From Synechococcus sp. MU1617 (GTDB lineage: Bacteria; Cyanobacteriota; Cyanobacteriia; PCC-6307; Cyanobiaceae): a DNA stretch of 64,000 nt. Positions 34,478-45,514 of the stretch are shown piece after piece; the stretch's first letter is position 1, and each line of letters begins with the position of its first letter. Made by a program: the position numbers and the translations under genes. The DNA is taken from contig NZ_VTLB01000003.1 in the NCBI RefSeq assembly GCF_020514235.1, forward strand, positions 186,001 through 250,000, written 5' to 3'. The notes beneath the pieces are model-generated. The model saw only the letters and a list, made by a program, of their open reading frames with translations. It had not been told where the DNA came from and searched no databases.

Positions 34478-37400
34478 TCAGGTGGTGAGTTTGCGGCGTT
34501 GGGTGACCATCTTGAAGGCTTCAATGCGATCGCCTTCTTCCCAGTTGGCGAACCGATCGGTGCCGACACCGCATTCGAAGCCCGTGGCCACTTCTTTGAC
34601 ATCGTCCTTGTTGCGACGCAGGGAGTCGAGGTCGCCTTCGTAAACCACCTGTTTTCCGCGGTGAACCCGCACCCGGCAGTTGCGATGCAGCTTGCCGGTG
34701 GTGACGTAGCAGCCAGCCACAGCGCTCTTGCCGATGGTGAAGACGGCGCGCACCTCGGCTTCGCCCAGGGCTTCCTCCACCAATTCCGGTTCGAGCAGAC
34801 CTTCCATCGCCATCTGGATGTCTTCCAGAAGCTTGTAGATCACGTCGTAGTCGCGAACATCCACCCCGGTGGCATCCGCCGCTTTCTTGGCGCCGGAGGC
34901 CATGGAAGTGTTGAAGCCCACGATCACTGCGCCGGAGGCGGCTGCCAGGTCGACGTCGGTTTCGGTGATCTCGCCAGGTGCCGACAGCAGCACCCGAACC
35001 TGCACCTCATCCTTCGGCAGCTGTTCGAGCGATCCCAGGATGGCTTCCACAGAGCCCTGAACGTCGGCTTTGAGAATCAGGTTGAGTTCCTTCAGCTCAC
35101 CATCATTCGCCTGGCCGGACATGGCCGTGAGCGAGACGCGTCGTGACGCCATCTGCTGAGCGAGACGGGTGGCACGCGCATCGGAGGCGCGATCGCCGAC
35201 GACCGCCCTGGCTGATTTCTCGTCGGGGTACACCTCGAACTCATCACCGGCGGTGGGCACCTCGCTGAAGCCCAAAGCCTCCACAGCGAAGGAGGGACCA
35301 GCTTCCTTGAGGCGTTGGCGGTTGTCGTCCACCATGGCGCGCACCTTGCCCAGCACCGGACCAGCGGCGACAACGTCGCCGGTCTTGAGGGTGCCGTTCT
35401 GCACCAGCAGCGTGGCCACGGGGCCTTTGGCCTTGTCGAGGTGAGCCTCGATCACGGTGCCGCGGGCCAGACGATCCGGGTTGGCCTGCAGGTCTTCCAC
35501 TTCGGTGACCAGCAGCAGCATCTCCAGAAGCTTGTCGATGTTTTCGCCCTTGATGGCGCTCACCGGCACCATCACCACGTCGCCGCCCCAGTCTTCCGCC
35601 AGCAGGTTTTGTTCCGACAACTCCTGCTTCACCCGTTCGGGCGATGAACCTTCTTTGTCGATCTTGTTGATCGCCACCACGATCGGCACTTCCGCAGCCC
35701 GGGCGTGGCTGATGGCTTCCAGGGTCTGAGGCCGGACGCCGTCATCGGCGGCCACCACCAGCACAGCCACATCGGTCACTTTGGTGCCGCGAGCTCGCAT
35801 GGCGGTGAACGCTTCGTGGCCCGGAGTGTCTAGGAAGGTGAGCTTGCGCTGTTCGTTGTTGTGTTCGATCTCAACCTGATACGCACCGATGTGCTGGGTG
35901 ATGCCTCCGGCCTCACCCGCAGCGACGCGGGCCTGACGGATGGCATCCAGCAGGCTGGTTTTGCCGTGGTCGACGTGGCCCATGACGGTCACCACGGGAG
36001 GACGCCGGATCAGGTGAGCCTTGTCGGTCTCTTCGATCATTTCGACGGTCTTCTTGGCCGCCTCTTCCACGTCGTCCTGCAGCACAGGCACGCCGAATTC
36101 GTCGGCGACGGCCTCGATCGTGGGCATGTCCAGGGTCTGGGTGACCGTGGCGATGATCCCTTTGAAGAACAGGGATTTGATGATTTCTGAGCTTTCGACG
36201 CTCAGCATGTCTGCCAGTTCCTGCACCGTGAGGTTGTCCTCCGGCACCACGATCATTTCGGGCCGTACCTGTTTGGCTTCCCGGGCTGCCCGCAGTTCCA
36301 TGGCACGCCGGCGCTGACGCTGACGGGCAGTTTCCTTCTTGCGCTTGCGCATCGCCGCCACCGGTTTTGGTGCGGTGCGCTGCTTCGATTTGGGCTTGGC
36401 GGGACGAGCCAGGCTCGCCGAGAGAACCATGTTCTCCTGTTCGCCGGCGAAGCCGCCGGTCTGTGCCGCCAGGGAATCATCGTTCTCGCCAATGATGTGT
36501 ACCTTCTGGCGCTGCTTCTGCGGCGAGCGGCTGCGCAGAGCATCGAGCCGGGCGCTGTCATCCCAGTCGGGCCGACCAGGGCGTCGCTGTCCTCCGGGAC
36601 CGCCGGGACGGAAGCCGGGACGGCGGGGTGCCGAGGGGGCATTCGGACGTGCCACAGGTGGGGTGGCGGTTCCTGCCCCTGCAGCGGCTTTGGTGGGCGC
36701 ATCGGGACGGCGGGGTGCCGGTGCCGCCGGCCTGCCGACAGGCTTCTGCAGCTGCATGAGCTCACCGGGAGCAACCGGTTTGCGCATTCCAGCGGGCATG
36801 CCGGGACGTCCAGGAGCTCCCGGACGGGTTGGCGCGCCAGGACGACCGCTGCCGGTGCTGCTGCCGTCGCGACGAATCGGCTTGCCGACCAGTTCAAGGG
36901 TGTTGCCGCTGCGGGGGGGCATCCCCGGGCGACCCTGTCGGGTGGGGGCTCCTGGACGGCTTGGACCACCCTGGCGTTGAGGCACGCCTGTGCCAGCAGG
37001 ACGGCGGGGCACAGGTTTGCCCACCAGTTCAGGCCTGGGGGTTGGCCGTGAGGGTGCTCCGGGCTTTGCAGGAGCGCCGGCACGGGTTGGAGTACCGGGC
37101 CGAGATGGGGCGCCAGCGCGGATGATCTGCGGCTTGGGCTGACCCTGGCCAGGGGTGGGCCGTGCTGGACTTCCAGCCCCTGCGGGACGCGGCGCCGGGC
37201 GAGCGGGTGTAGGCCGCGGCGTGGGTGCCGTGGGTTTAGCAGCAGTCTTGGGCTTGCTCACCAGTTCCGGTTTGCCCTCAGCCTGCTTGCTGACGACCTG
37301 CGGCTTGGCCGCGGCAGGGCGTGGCATGGGCTTTGCTGCCGTTGGTCGCGCTGGGACTGCAGGTGGTTTCTGAGGCGCGGCGGGCCGCGCAGGAGCTGCC

Positions 37401-37816
37401 GACGATTTCGCCGGGGCAGGGGCCGGCTTGCTGATCACCGGTTTGGGCGTGGCCGCTGCAGGAGGCTTCGGGGCCGCTTGTGGCTTGGCTGCCACTTGGG
37501 GCTTGGCGGCAACAGGCTTGGCGACCGGTTCTCTCACCGCTGGGGTGGGTTTGCTCGGGGCGGCAGGGGCTGCTTTCTGCACCGAGAGGATGGCCTTCCC
37601 CGGTGCGGGCTTGGCAGGGGCCGCGGCAGCGGGCGTCGCACCATTCCCGCCTTTCCCAAGCAGCGAACGGATCTTCCCGGCTTCAGCGTCACTGATCGAG
37701 CTGCTGTGGCTCTTCGCAGCGATCGAAAGCTTTTCAGCCGCATCCAGCACGTCCTTGTTCTCAAGACCGAGGTCCTTGGACAGCTCGTAAATTCTGACTT
37801 TGCCGCTGCTGGTCAT
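34478..37816 (-). CDS. infB: Translation initiation factor IF-2
   Basis: 1112 residues. It brings initiator tRNA to the 30S subunit with GTP. The first half is a long Pro/Ala/Arg/Gly-rich disordered region, typical of cyanobacterial IF-2, with an IF2_N motif at the start ([23 protein letters not shown], in parts). The GTPase domain begins near 608 with the P-loop GHVDHGKTS, then DTPGHEAF and NKID. Elongation-factor-like domains and the C-terminal tRNA-binding domain follow, ending near KMVTQRRK. Last in the rimP-nusA-ylxR-infB cluster, 69 bp after ylxR. Confidence 0.97.
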   Translation of the reverse strand: MTSSGKVRIYELSKDLGLENKDVLDAAEKLSIAAKSHSSSISDAEAGKIRSLLGKGGNGATPAAAAPAKPAPGKAILSVQKAAPAAPSKPTPAVREPVAKPVAAKPQVAAKPQAAPKPPAAATPKPVISKPAPAPAKSSAAPARPAAPQKPPAVPARPTAAKPMPRPAAAKPQVVSKQAEGKPELVSKPKTAAKPTAPTPRPTPARPAPRPAGAGSPARPTPGQGQPKPQIIRAGAPSRPGTPTRAGAPAKPGAPSRPTPRPELVGKPVPRRPAGTGVPQRQGGPSRPGAPTRQGRPGMPPRSGNTLELVGKPIRRDGSSTGSGRPGAPTRPGAPGRPGMPAGMRKPVAPGELMQLQKPVGRPAAPAPRRPDAPTKAAAGAGTATPPVARPNAPSAPRRPGFRPGGPGGQRRPGRPDWDDSARLDALRSRSPQKQRQKVHIIGENDDSLAAQTGGFAGEQENMVLSASLARPAKPKSKQRTAPKPVAAMRKRKKETARQRQRRRAMELRAAREAKQVRPEMIVVPEDNLTVQELADMLSVESSEIIKSLFFKGIIATVTQTLDMPTIEAVADEFGVPVLQDDVEEAAKKTVEMIEETDKAHLIRRPPVVTVMGHVDHGKTSLLDAIRQARVAAGEAGGITQHIGAYQVEIEHNNEQRKLTFLDTPGHEAFTAMRARGTKVTDVAVLVVAADDGVRPQTLEAISHARAAEVPIVVAINKIDKEGSSPERVKQELSEQNLLAEDWGGDVVMVPVSAIKGENIDKLLEMLLLVTEVEDLQANPDRLARGTVIEAHLDKAKGPVATLLVQNGTLKTGDVVAAGPVLGKVRAMVDDNRQRLKEAGPSFAVEALGFSEVPTAGDEFEVYPDEKSARAVVGDRASDARATRLAQQMASRRVSLTAMSGQANDGELKELNLILKADVQGSVEAILGSLEQLPKDEVQVRVLLSAPGEITETDVDLAAASGAVIVGFNTSMASGAKKAADATGVDVRDYDVIYKLLEDIQMAMEGLLEPELVEEALGEAEVRAVFTIGKSAVAGCYVTTGKLHRNCRVRVHRGKQVVYEGDLDSLRRNKDDVKEVATGFECGVGTDRFANWEEGDRIEAFKMVTQRRKLTT

Positions 37817-37885
37817 TCAGTTCGGGTCTCCGATCGGTCCGGGCATGGAATGCCGCGGTGGCCACTCACAACGTGGGGCCAATGT

Positions 37886-38164
37886 TCAGTCTGCCTCAGC
37901 GGATTCACCAATGCTTTGGTTAAGCCGCTGTTTCAACACCGCAAGCACTGTTTCGGGCACCTGACAACGCAGGGCTTTCTGCAGACGTTTGCGACGGGTC
38001 GCCTCCTCCAGGCAGTTTTCCTCGCGGCAGAGATAGGCCGAACGGCCCATCCCCTCATCGAGGAGAACTCCGTCCTGATGGTCGCGGATCACCCTCCAGA
38101 GTTGGCGGCGATCCAAGAGTTGGCGGCAGGCCACGCAGCGACGCAGGACGGGACGGTCACTCAC
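37886..38164 (-). CDS. ylxR: YlxR family RNA-binding protein (DUF448)
   Basis: 92 residues. The signature RRCVACRQLLDRRQLWRV and then GRSAYLCREENCLEEA is that of YlxR, a small basic protein between nusA and infB in most bacteria. It is thought to bind RNA, and in some species RNase P. The GTG start overlaps the nusA stop (GTGA), so translation is coupled. An acidic C-terminal tail (GESAEAD) is present. Confidence 0.9.
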   Translation of the reverse strand: MSDRPVLRRCVACRQLLDRRQLWRVIRDHQDGVLLDEGMGRSAYLCREENCLEEATRRKRLQKALRCQVPETVLAVLKQRLNQSIGESAEAD

Positions 38165-39600
38165 CGGACCTGCTCCTGATCGGCATCGGTATCGGCTTCA
38201 ACCGCTGCGTCCGTGGTTTCAGTTTCGGTTTCGGTGCCGGCTTCCAACTCAGCGGGCTCCTCCTCCGAGAACTCCTGCTCGGGCTGCTCCTCGCCGTACT
38301 CCTCCTCGTCTTCGGGCAGCGGATACAGCTCCCTCAGGCGTGCATCCTCTTCCGCCCGAGCGGCCTGTTCGACGGCCAGCCGTTCTTCGGCTTGCTGCTG
38401 GAGGGCTTCCTCTTCCTCACGCTGGGAGATCAGCTCCGCAACCACGGCATCCTCTGCCTCTTGGTCGTATTCGGTGGAGTTCTTGATGTCGATCTTCCAG
38501 CCGGTAAGTCGGGCGGCCAAGCGCACGTTCTGGCCTTCGCGGCCAATGGCCAGGCTCAGCTGATCGGGGGGCACCAGCACATGGGCGTGCTGGCCCACGG
38601 GATCCACCAGGCGCACCATTTCCACTCGAGCGGGGCTGAGGGAGTTAGCGATGTACTGACCCGGATCGTGGGACCAGCGAATCACGTCGATTTTTTCTCC
38701 ACGCAGTTCGTTCACCACCTGCTGGATGCGAGAGCCGCGGGCGCCAATGCAGGCGCCGACAGGGTCCACCTCGCGTTCGATGCTGTCGACGGCCACTTTG
38801 GTGCGAGGGCCCACCGAACGTGAGGGGGGATTGGCTTCACGGGCAACGGCCACGATCCGAACGGATCCTTCCTGGATTTCGGGAACTTCGTTCTCGAACA
38901 GGTAAACCACCAAACCGGCGTTGGAGCGGCTGACGAACAGCTGCGGTCCCCGGCGGGGAACTTCGCTCACTTCTTTCAAGAAGACTTTGAAGGTGGCGTT
39001 GGCGCGGTAGTTGTCGTTGGGCAGCTGATCGCGCCGGGGGAGTTCTGCCTCCACTTCCGGACGGCCCAGGCCTGAGCTGACCGCCATGATCACCGACTGG
39101 CGCTCGAAGCGGATCACTCGGGCCGTCAGCACCGGATCCTCCAGATCAGCGAATTCCTCTTGGATCATGCGGCGCTGCTGATCCCGCAGCTTTTGGGCCA
39201 GCACCTGCTTGGTGGTGGCGGCGGCCATGCGGCCGAAATCTTCTTTCTCCGGCGTGACATCCAGCACCACCGTGTCGCCCACCTGGGCGTCATCGGCCAC
39301 CTGCATCACCTCGGCGATCGCGATCTGGTGGTCTTCACTCTCGACCTCATCAACAATGATCTTGCTGGCGAGAACCCTGTAGCCCTCTTCCTCAAGGTCG
39401 AGGCCAACGTCAAAGTTGCTGAAGTACTCCTCATCAAAGGGGTCTTCGCTGATCCCGAGATACAGGGTGCGCCTGTAGCGCTCGTAGCCCTTCAGCAGGG
39501 CCTCGCGCAGGGCCGCTTCCACCACCTGGGGCGGCAGCTTCTTCTCTTCACTGATGTCGTCGATCAGGTTGGTGAGACCGGGAAGCAGGACGAGAGCCAT
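38161..39600 (-). CDS. nusA: Transcription termination/antitermination factor NusA
   Basis: 479 residues. It binds RNA polymerase and nascent RNA to control pausing and termination. The N-terminal polymerase-binding domain (LPGLTNLIDDISEEKKLPP) is followed by an S1 domain and two KH domains; the latter show GACIGARGSRIQQVVNEL and LAIGREGQNVRLAARLTGW. The C-terminal repeats of enterobacterial NusA are replaced by an acidic tail of about 60 residues, as usual for cyanobacteria. Second gene of the cluster, 54 bp after rimP. Confidence 0.96.
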   Translation of the reverse strand: MALVLLPGLTNLIDDISEEKKLPPQVVEAALREALLKGYERYRRTLYLGISEDPFDEEYFSNFDVGLDLEEEGYRVLASKIIVDEVESEDHQIAIAEVMQVADDAQVGDTVVLDVTPEKEDFGRMAAATTKQVLAQKLRDQQRRMIQEEFADLEDPVLTARVIRFERQSVIMAVSSGLGRPEVEAELPRRDQLPNDNYRANATFKVFLKEVSEVPRRGPQLFVSRSNAGLVVYLFENEVPEIQEGSVRIVAVAREANPPSRSVGPRTKVAVDSIEREVDPVGACIGARGSRIQQVVNELRGEKIDVIRWSHDPGQYIANSLSPARVEMVRLVDPVGQHAHVLVPPDQLSLAIGREGQNVRLAARLTGWKIDIKNSTEYDQEAEDAVVAELISQREEEEALQQQAEERLAVEQAARAEEDARLRELYPLPEDEEEYGEEQPEQEFSEEEPAELEAGTETETETTDAAVEADTDADQEQVR

Positions 39601-39654
39601 CGCGTTGGGTTAGGGGGAAAGAAGGGAGCGGTTGCAGGGGTGTGAACGCTGGGT

Positions 39655-40122
39655 TCAGCTGCCTGGACTCGTGAGGCGGACATCGATCACGCAATCCCGA
39701 GGAATCCGTTTGATTCGCCCGCGAATGTTGATCTGCAGCGTGTCGACGTCGCGTTCGAGCAAGAGGCCCTCCAGACGTTGCTCGCTGTCGTCCTTGTCGC
39801 GGTGATGAACCTCCACGGGGAAACCGCGGAAGGTTTCAAAGTCGCGATCGCTGGACAGCTGGTCGCCGATGCCGGGACTGCTGATCTCCAGAACATACGC
39901 GTCAGTGAGCAGGGAAGAGGCCTCAAGGGCATCCCCCAACACGCCGCTGAAACCCGCGCAGTCATCGAGGCTCACATCCGCTCCATTGCTGTGGCGGATC
40001 TGTACTTCCAGGGTCATCGGGCTCATGTGAGTGAGCAGCTGAATACCGCAAAGGGAAAAGCCTTTGCTGGCGGCCACCTCGGTGGCCAGAGTTTCCAGAT
40101 CTGGAAGCAGAGGGTGAGGCAA
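39655..40122 (-). CDS. rimP: Ribosome maturation factor RimP
   Basis: 155 residues from TTG (40120-40122); no ATG or GTG fits the conserved start PHPLLPDLETLATEVA. RimP assists 30S subunit assembly. Both lobes are visible: an alpha/beta domain with LEVQIRHSNGADVSLDDCAGFS and YVLEISSPGIGDQL, and an Sm-like C-terminal domain ending IKRIPRDCVIDVRL. First gene of the cluster with nusA; promoter not identified. Confidence 0.92.
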   Translation of the reverse strand: MPHPLLPDLETLATEVAASKGFSLCGIQLLTHMSPMTLEVQIRHSNGADVSLDDCAGFSGVLGDALEASSLLTDAYVLEISSPGIGDQLSSDRDFETFRGFPVEVHHRDKDDSEQRLEGLLLERDVDTLQINIRGRIKRIPRDCVIDVRLTSPGS

Positions 40123-40232
40123 CGCAAACTGAGGGAGGACGTCGGTCCGACGTGCATTTCAGTTGTGACCGATCTCCCGCAGGGAGATGCCCGTCGGACA
40201 CACCTTCAATGTACGGGACTGTCTACCCGCCG

Positions 40233-40490
40233 TCAGGTGTTGCCCAGGTCGATGGCTGGTGCATCAGGGAAGGCATCGCCCGGCTGCTCGGAGCCGCGCC
40301 CGTCGGAATCCTGATTGATGCACAGGCGTCGACGCTCCGGATCGGTCACGTACTGACAGACGCGACTCCAGAGTTTGCTGCGGCTGCCTTGGGGGCCATT
40401 GCTGAATGTCACCACGCCGGGAAGGCCAGGCCGGTCTTCGATCACGACCTGGCAGAGCTCACAGCGTTGTGAAGCGGCGGATTCGCTCAA
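40233..40490 (-). CDS. Conserved small hypothetical protein
   Basis: 85 residues with no signal peptide. The central part, CELCQVVIEDRPGLPG then VTFSNGPQGSRSKLWSRVCQY and RRRLCINQD, has four Cys, two of them in a C-x2-C pair, and looks conserved rather than random. It may bind metal. The C-terminal 20 residues are acidic and low in complexity. It lies 110 bp before rimP and 58 bp after the secreted protein at 40549, so it may belong to either unit. Function not recognised. Confidence 0.6.
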   Translation of the reverse strand: MSESAASQRCELCQVVIEDRPGLPGVVTFSNGPQGSRSKLWSRVCQYVTDPERRRLCINQDSDGRGSEQPGDAFPDAPAIDLGNT

Positions 40491-40548
40491 GAGTGAAGCT
40501 CACAAGACGGATTGACCCTAAGCAGTGGACTGAAGACCCGCTGTGCGA

Positions 40549-41010
40549 TCAGTGGCAGCCCTGAACGGAGATCCGGTAGCTGAATCCAGTGGCTGCCGGA
40601 TCGTTGTTGGCGCCGATCCTGAAATTCACCTGGCTGATGCTCTTGCCTGGCACCTGCTGGAAGGGACCGAACATCCGGCCGGTCCCCACGGGCGGCTGCA
40701 GTTGTTCATCGGCCACCTTGCTGTTGCTGCCGTCGCTGAACTTGAGGAAGGCCTGGATGGGATAGCTGCTGGGATCGTTGGAATCGGCGGTGAAAAAGAG
40801 CTTGAAACTGCGGTAGGGCTGATCCACCACGAAATCGGTGTTCCAGTTGGTGCGGCCGACGGCTTTGCCAAGCAGCCCTTTGGGTCGCTCCACCTTCTTT
40901 TTCACGATGGGATCGCCACCTCCCACAGGAGGCAGGAAACTGCAGGCGGCCTGGGCCTGCAGTGGCATGAGCAGCAGGCCCAGCACGGGCAGAACAGTGA
41001 AGGATCGCAT
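40549..41010 (-). CDS. Secreted protein linked to the GRRM operon, unknown family
   Basis: 153 residues from ATG 41010; a TTG at 41025 would overlap the grrM stop (TTGA). The ATG gives a textbook signal peptide: RSFTVLPVLGLLLMPLQ then AQA-A. The mature part starts with Cys (ACSFLPPVGGG) and ends QGCH, so the two Cys could bridge the ends. In between, beta-rich stretches (TNWNTDFVVDQPYRSFKLFF, YPIQAFLKFSDGS, ISQVNFRIGAN) suggest a small beta-sandwich. I do not recognise the family. Its tight link to grrM makes it a candidate partner of the modified peptide. Confidence 0.65.
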   Translation of the reverse strand: MRSFTVLPVLGLLLMPLQAQAACSFLPPVGGGDPIVKKKVERPKGLLGKAVGRTNWNTDFVVDQPYRSFKLFFTADSNDPSSYPIQAFLKFSDGSNSKVADEQLQPPVGTGRMFGPFQQVPGKSISQVNFRIGANNDPAATGFSYRISVQGCH

Positions 41011-41021
41011 GGAGAATTGGA

Positions 41022-42209
41022 TCAATTGGGCGTGAGTGCCGTCAGGGGAGGACCCTCTTCAAATCGCTCCAACAGCACCTGAACAGGAATCTGGGTGCCG
41101 AAGCGGCAGGCGTTGGTTTCACTGGAGGCGAGGGTGCCGTGCTCCCAGAACTTGTTGCTGCCGTTGCCACCGCCACAGAGGCCGAAGTATTCGCAGCTCT
41201 TGTGGCAGGTCTCCACACCGCTGGTCATGTCGGCCATGAGGCGACGGAACTGTTCGGTGTAGGTGGATTCCACCAGCGACAAATCCTTGAGATTGCCGAG
41301 GTTGAAGCTGCCGTAGCGGTCACTTGCCACCGACAAAAGCTCGGGGTCGAAAGTGGAGAAATTTCCCTCCCAGTCAACGCTGAGGATCGAGAACGGGCGA
41401 TTGAGCTCGTTCTGGGTCATCCGCTCGTTGCCTTGGATCAGGCTGATGACCTGCTCGAATTCGCGCAGCACCACGGGATAACCGTCCTGCTCGCTCAGCC
41501 GCCAGAAGGCCCGCAGGAAGTCGCGATACTTCCCCTCCATCTCTGAGCCTTGCATCGAGGAACTGGTGTTGATCCCCTCCTGCTCCTCAACGTTGAAGCC
41601 CACTTCGCTGATGCCGTTGTCGCGGAAGAAGCGATACATCCGCTCCGGTTGCTCCATGGCATCGGCGGTCACCACCGAGATGCAGTGGAAGGGCACATCA
41701 TTGCGGTGCAGGGCTTCAATCCCTTTCATCGCCATAGCATGGGAGCCGCGCCCGTTGCGGAAGCGCCGGTGGGCGTCGTGGATGTCTTCAGGGCCATCCA
41801 CACTGATGCCCACCACGATGCGGTTGCGCCGGAAGCAGTCGCACCAGGCGTCGTTGATCAACGTGGCGTTGGTCTGCACGTGCTGGGTGAAGTCCAGCCC
41901 CTGGGCATTGAACTGATCAAGGCTGCGATACAGGATCGCTGTCGCCTCGTCATACCAACTGGTGGGCAGGGTGAGCGGTTCACCGGCGTGCCAAACCAGG
42001 GAAAATTCAGGTCCGGCATAGGGGCTTTCCAGGATCCGCTGCATCAGCAAGGGCAGCAGATCGAGGTCAAAGACCCGCTTCTTCTGCCGGTCCGGCAGAT
42101 AGCAATACGAACAATCGAGGTTGCACAGCGAGGTGGACTGCACAACCACGAGCCCGATGGGCCCGAACCGGTTGAGGTCGGGCCTGACGTTGGGAGAAGA
42201 AACGATCAC
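41022..42209 (-). CDS. grrM: GrrM, radical SAM/SPASM cyclophane-forming maturase
   Basis: 395 residues. The radical SAM motif C-x3-C-x2-C is at C29, C33, C36 (SLCNLDCSYCYLP). A C-terminal SPASM-like region has Cys at 335, 339, 345 and 368 (CHKSCEYFGLCGGG, ETNACRF). GrrM enzymes act on the Gly-rich precursor GrrA; related enzymes join an aromatic ring to the side chain of the third residue in aromatic-X-Asn motifs, making three-residue cyclophanes. The GTG start overlaps the grrA stop as GTGA, directly linking enzyme to substrate. Family assignment is by recognition of the gene trio as well as motifs. Confidence 0.9.
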   Translation of the reverse strand: MIVSSPNVRPDLNRFGPIGLVVVQSTSLCNLDCSYCYLPDRQKKRVFDLDLLPLLMQRILESPYAGPEFSLVWHAGEPLTLPTSWYDEATAILYRSLDQFNAQGLDFTQHVQTNATLINDAWCDCFRRNRIVVGISVDGPEDIHDAHRRFRNGRGSHAMAMKGIEALHRNDVPFHCISVVTADAMEQPERMYRFFRDNGISEVGFNVEEQEGINTSSSMQGSEMEGKYRDFLRAFWRLSEQDGYPVVLREFEQVISLIQGNERMTQNELNRPFSILSVDWEGNFSTFDPELLSVASDRYGSFNLGNLKDLSLVESTYTEQFRRLMADMTSGVETCHKSCEYFGLCGGGNGSNKFWEHGTLASSETNACRFGTQIPVQVLLERFEEGPPLTALTPN

Positions 42210-42607
42210 CAGTTGACGAATCCGCCGCCACCGTTGCCCCAGGCCCCGCCACCATTGCGCCAGCCGCCGTAGTAGTTGCCGTTGCCCCAGGTGTTGCGGC
42301 TATTGCCCCACTTGTTGCCGCTCTTGCCGTTGCCCCACTTGCCCTTGCCGCGGCTATTGCCGAATTTCTTGCCCTTGCCGTTGCCCCACTTGCTCTTGGC
42401 AACCAGCTCGTCATCCATGTCGGAGACCTGGAGCAGGCTGCCCCAGTCGGTGTTCCGCACGGCTTCGATCCGGGCTTCGATGCTGTTGGTCTTGGCCTGG
42501 CCGGTTAGTTGCTCTGGAGCGGTGTAGGTGGAGCTGGCTTCGGCGGTCTGGCAGAGCACGGCGCTGGAGGCCAGCAGTGCTTGAAAGGCAATCAGAGAAC
42601 GCTTCAT
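42206..42607 (-). CDS. grrA: GrrA, Gly-rich RiPP precursor with eight aromatic-X-Asn motifs
   Basis: 133 residues. A Sec-type signal peptide (about 1-24, RSLIAFQALLASSAVLCQ then TAEA) and a helical leader (about 35-70, with EARIEAVRNTDWGSLLQV) precede the core from residue 74. The core contains, in order, WGN, FGN, WGN, WGN, WGN, WRN, WGN and FVN, set in Gly/Lys/Asn-rich spacers, and ends in Trp just before the stop. Each motif is a predicted cyclophane site for GrrM, so up to eight rings could form. Export as a basic, constrained peptide is expected. It lies between grrP (40 bp upstream) and grrM. Confidence 0.9.
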   Translation of the reverse strand: MKRSLIAFQALLASSAVLCQTAEASSTYTAPEQLTGQAKTNSIEARIEAVRNTDWGSLLQVSDMDDELVAKSKWGNGKGKKFGNSRGKGKWGNGKSGNKWGNSRNTWGNGNYYGGWRNGGGAWGNGGGGFVNW

Positions 42608-42647
42608 GACTGTTGATGGATAGAGAACAAAAGCAAGCGAGGAGTCG

Positions 42648-43508
42648 TCAGATTCCCGGTGTCGCTGGGGTGTTGATTTCTGCGGTGATGCTGAGGATCA
42701 GGCCGTAAAGGGAGCGGATCACGTCCTGGCTCAGGCCCACGTCGCTACCCGGACCAATCCAACGGTTGATCATGCGGCGCGTTCCCGCATCGCCATCCAT
42801 GTAGGCCTGCATCATCTGGCCCAACGCGATGTTGGTGGAGGAGAGCAGCTTGCCGTTGTCCTGTTTGACGATGCAGCTGATGCCGGAGCGGCCGTAGGGG
42901 CGGAAGGGCAGCAGCGCCGTCTTGTCGATGCGGCTGTTTGCGGCCAGCCACAGGGTGCCGCCGCCAAGGATTGGAACGTCACCTTCGTAGAAAGCGTTCA
43001 ACGCTTCGATCGGGGTGTCGTAGCTCTTCAGCGTGGCGCCGGGCACCACGCTCTTCAGCACCTTGGCGGAGGCGGTGTCCTTCACCACCCCGATCGTTTG
43101 GCCCTCCAGTGAAGCCGGGGTCCCATTAATGGTGGTGTCGTTGGCGGTCAGCAGACGGGTGCCGCCAACGCCGAAGGGAAGGCTGTAGCTCACCTGGGTG
43201 GAGCGCCCCCAGGTGAAGGCCACGCCACAGGCGATGTCGGCTTTGCCGGTGATCACGGCGCCGATGCCGTCATTCACCGACTTCGCCACCCGGTAGTCCA
43301 CCTTGCGGCGCTTGGCCTGAATCCGGATCTGTTCAAGAACATCAACCCCGAGGCCCTCGTAGCCGGCATCCGTTTTGTGATACATCGGCTTCATCTCCTC
43401 AAAGATCACCGCCTTGAGCGTTGTGCTTTCCGCTGAGGCTTGAGGGGTGAGGGCAACCGGGCCAGCCAGGGCAAGCAGGGCTGCCGCTGGAGCCAGAAGT
43501 GCACGCAT
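42648..43508 (-). CDS. grrP: GrrP, periplasmic substrate-binding-like protein of the GRRM system
   Basis: 286 residues. A signal peptide (about 1-26, LLALAGPVALTPQASA-E) precedes a family 3 solute-binding fold: VIFEEMKPMYHKTDAGYEGLGVDVL-like first strand and loop, DGIGAVITGKADIACG, SLPFGVGGTRLL, and GQTIGVVKDTASAKVL at the second lobe. Orphan proteins of this type, without a transporter, are a recognised part of GRRM loci. It is the first gene of the minus-strand set grrP-grrA-grrM-secreted protein. Its ligand is unknown; binding of the modified peptide is one idea. Confidence 0.87.
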   Translation of the reverse strand: MRALLAPAAALLALAGPVALTPQASAESTTLKAVIFEEMKPMYHKTDAGYEGLGVDVLEQIRIQAKRRKVDYRVAKSVNDGIGAVITGKADIACGVAFTWGRSTQVSYSLPFGVGGTRLLTANDTTINGTPASLEGQTIGVVKDTASAKVLKSVVPGATLKSYDTPIEALNAFYEGDVPILGGGTLWLAANSRIDKTALLPFRPYGRSGISCIVKQDNGKLLSSTNIALGQMMQAYMDGDAGTRRMINRWIGPGSDVGLSQDVIRSLYGLILSITAEINTPATPGI

Positions 43509-43536
43509 TTGAAAACTGCGTTTCCTGATTTGTTAG

Positions 43537-44757
<1,221 letters not shown>

Positions 44758-44794
44758 AACCCTTGCTACGGTCGCGCTCTAAAGATGTGACCTG

Positions 44795-45514
44795 ATGGCT
44801 GATCTTCAGACCCAGATGAAACAGGCGGTGGCTGATGCCGCTGTTGAGCAGATCAAGGACGGCATGGTGCTGGGCCTGGGATCAGGTTCCACCGCAGCGT
44901 TGATGATTCAGGGCTTGGGGGCCAAGCTCGCCAGCGGCGAACTCAAAGACATCGTTGGTGTGACCACCTCCTTTCAAGGTGAGGTGCTGGCCGCGGAACT
45001 CAATATCCCCCTGCTCAGCCTCAATGCCGTCAGCCGGATTGATCTGGCCATCGATGGTGCCGACGAAGTCGACCCTGGCTTCCAATTGATCAAGGGCGGT
45101 GGCGCTTGCCACGTGCAGGAAAAACTCGTGGCGGCACGGGCGGATCGTTTTGTGGTGGTTGTGGACTCCACCAAGCTGGTGGACCGTCTCAACCTCGGTT
45201 TTCTGCTGCCGGTGGAAGTGCTGCCTGGGGCCTGGCGCCAAGTGAAGCAGCAGCTGGAAGCCCTCGGGGGCAGCGCTGAGCTGCGCATGGCCCAGCGCAA
45301 GGCCGGCCCCGTGGTCACCGATCAGGGCAACCTGGTGTTGGACGCCAAACTCGACGGCGGCATCTCCGATCCCGTGGCTCTGGAACAGACCATCAACAAC
45401 ATCCCTGGTGTGCTGGAGAACGGCCTGTTCGTCAATATCACCGATGAGGTGTTGGTCGGCGAGATCGCCGATGGCGTGGCGGGTGTCCGCAGCCTGGAGA
45501 AGCGCCTCAGCTGA
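44795..45514 (+). CDS. rpiA: Ribose-5-phosphate isomerase A
   Basis: 239 residues. It interconverts ribose-5-phosphate and ribulose-5-phosphate in the Calvin cycle and the pentose phosphate pathway. Motifs: [44 protein letters not shown] (in parts) and [18 protein letters not shown] contain the substrate-binding Asp and the catalytic Glu/Lys pair. It lies 37 bp after the protease gene on the same strand. Its last 8 bp overlap the 3' end of convergent hisD. Confidence 0.96.
   Translation: MADLQTQMKQAVADAAVEQIKDGMVLGLGSGSTAALMIQGLGAKLASGELKDIVGVTTSFQGEVLAAELNIPLLSLNAVSRIDLAIDGADEVDPGFQLIKGGGACHVQEKLVAARADRFVVVVDSTKLVDRLNLGFLLPVEVLPGAWRQVKQQLEALGGSAELRMAQRKAGPVVTDQGNLVLDAKLDGGISDPVALEQTINNIPGVLENGLFVNITDEVLVGEIADGVAGVRSLEKRLS

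Noticed and set aside
36253..37083. 276-codon second frame inside the infB N-terminal region
   Set aside because: Explained by the Pro/Ala/Arg-rich low-complexity DNA of infB.
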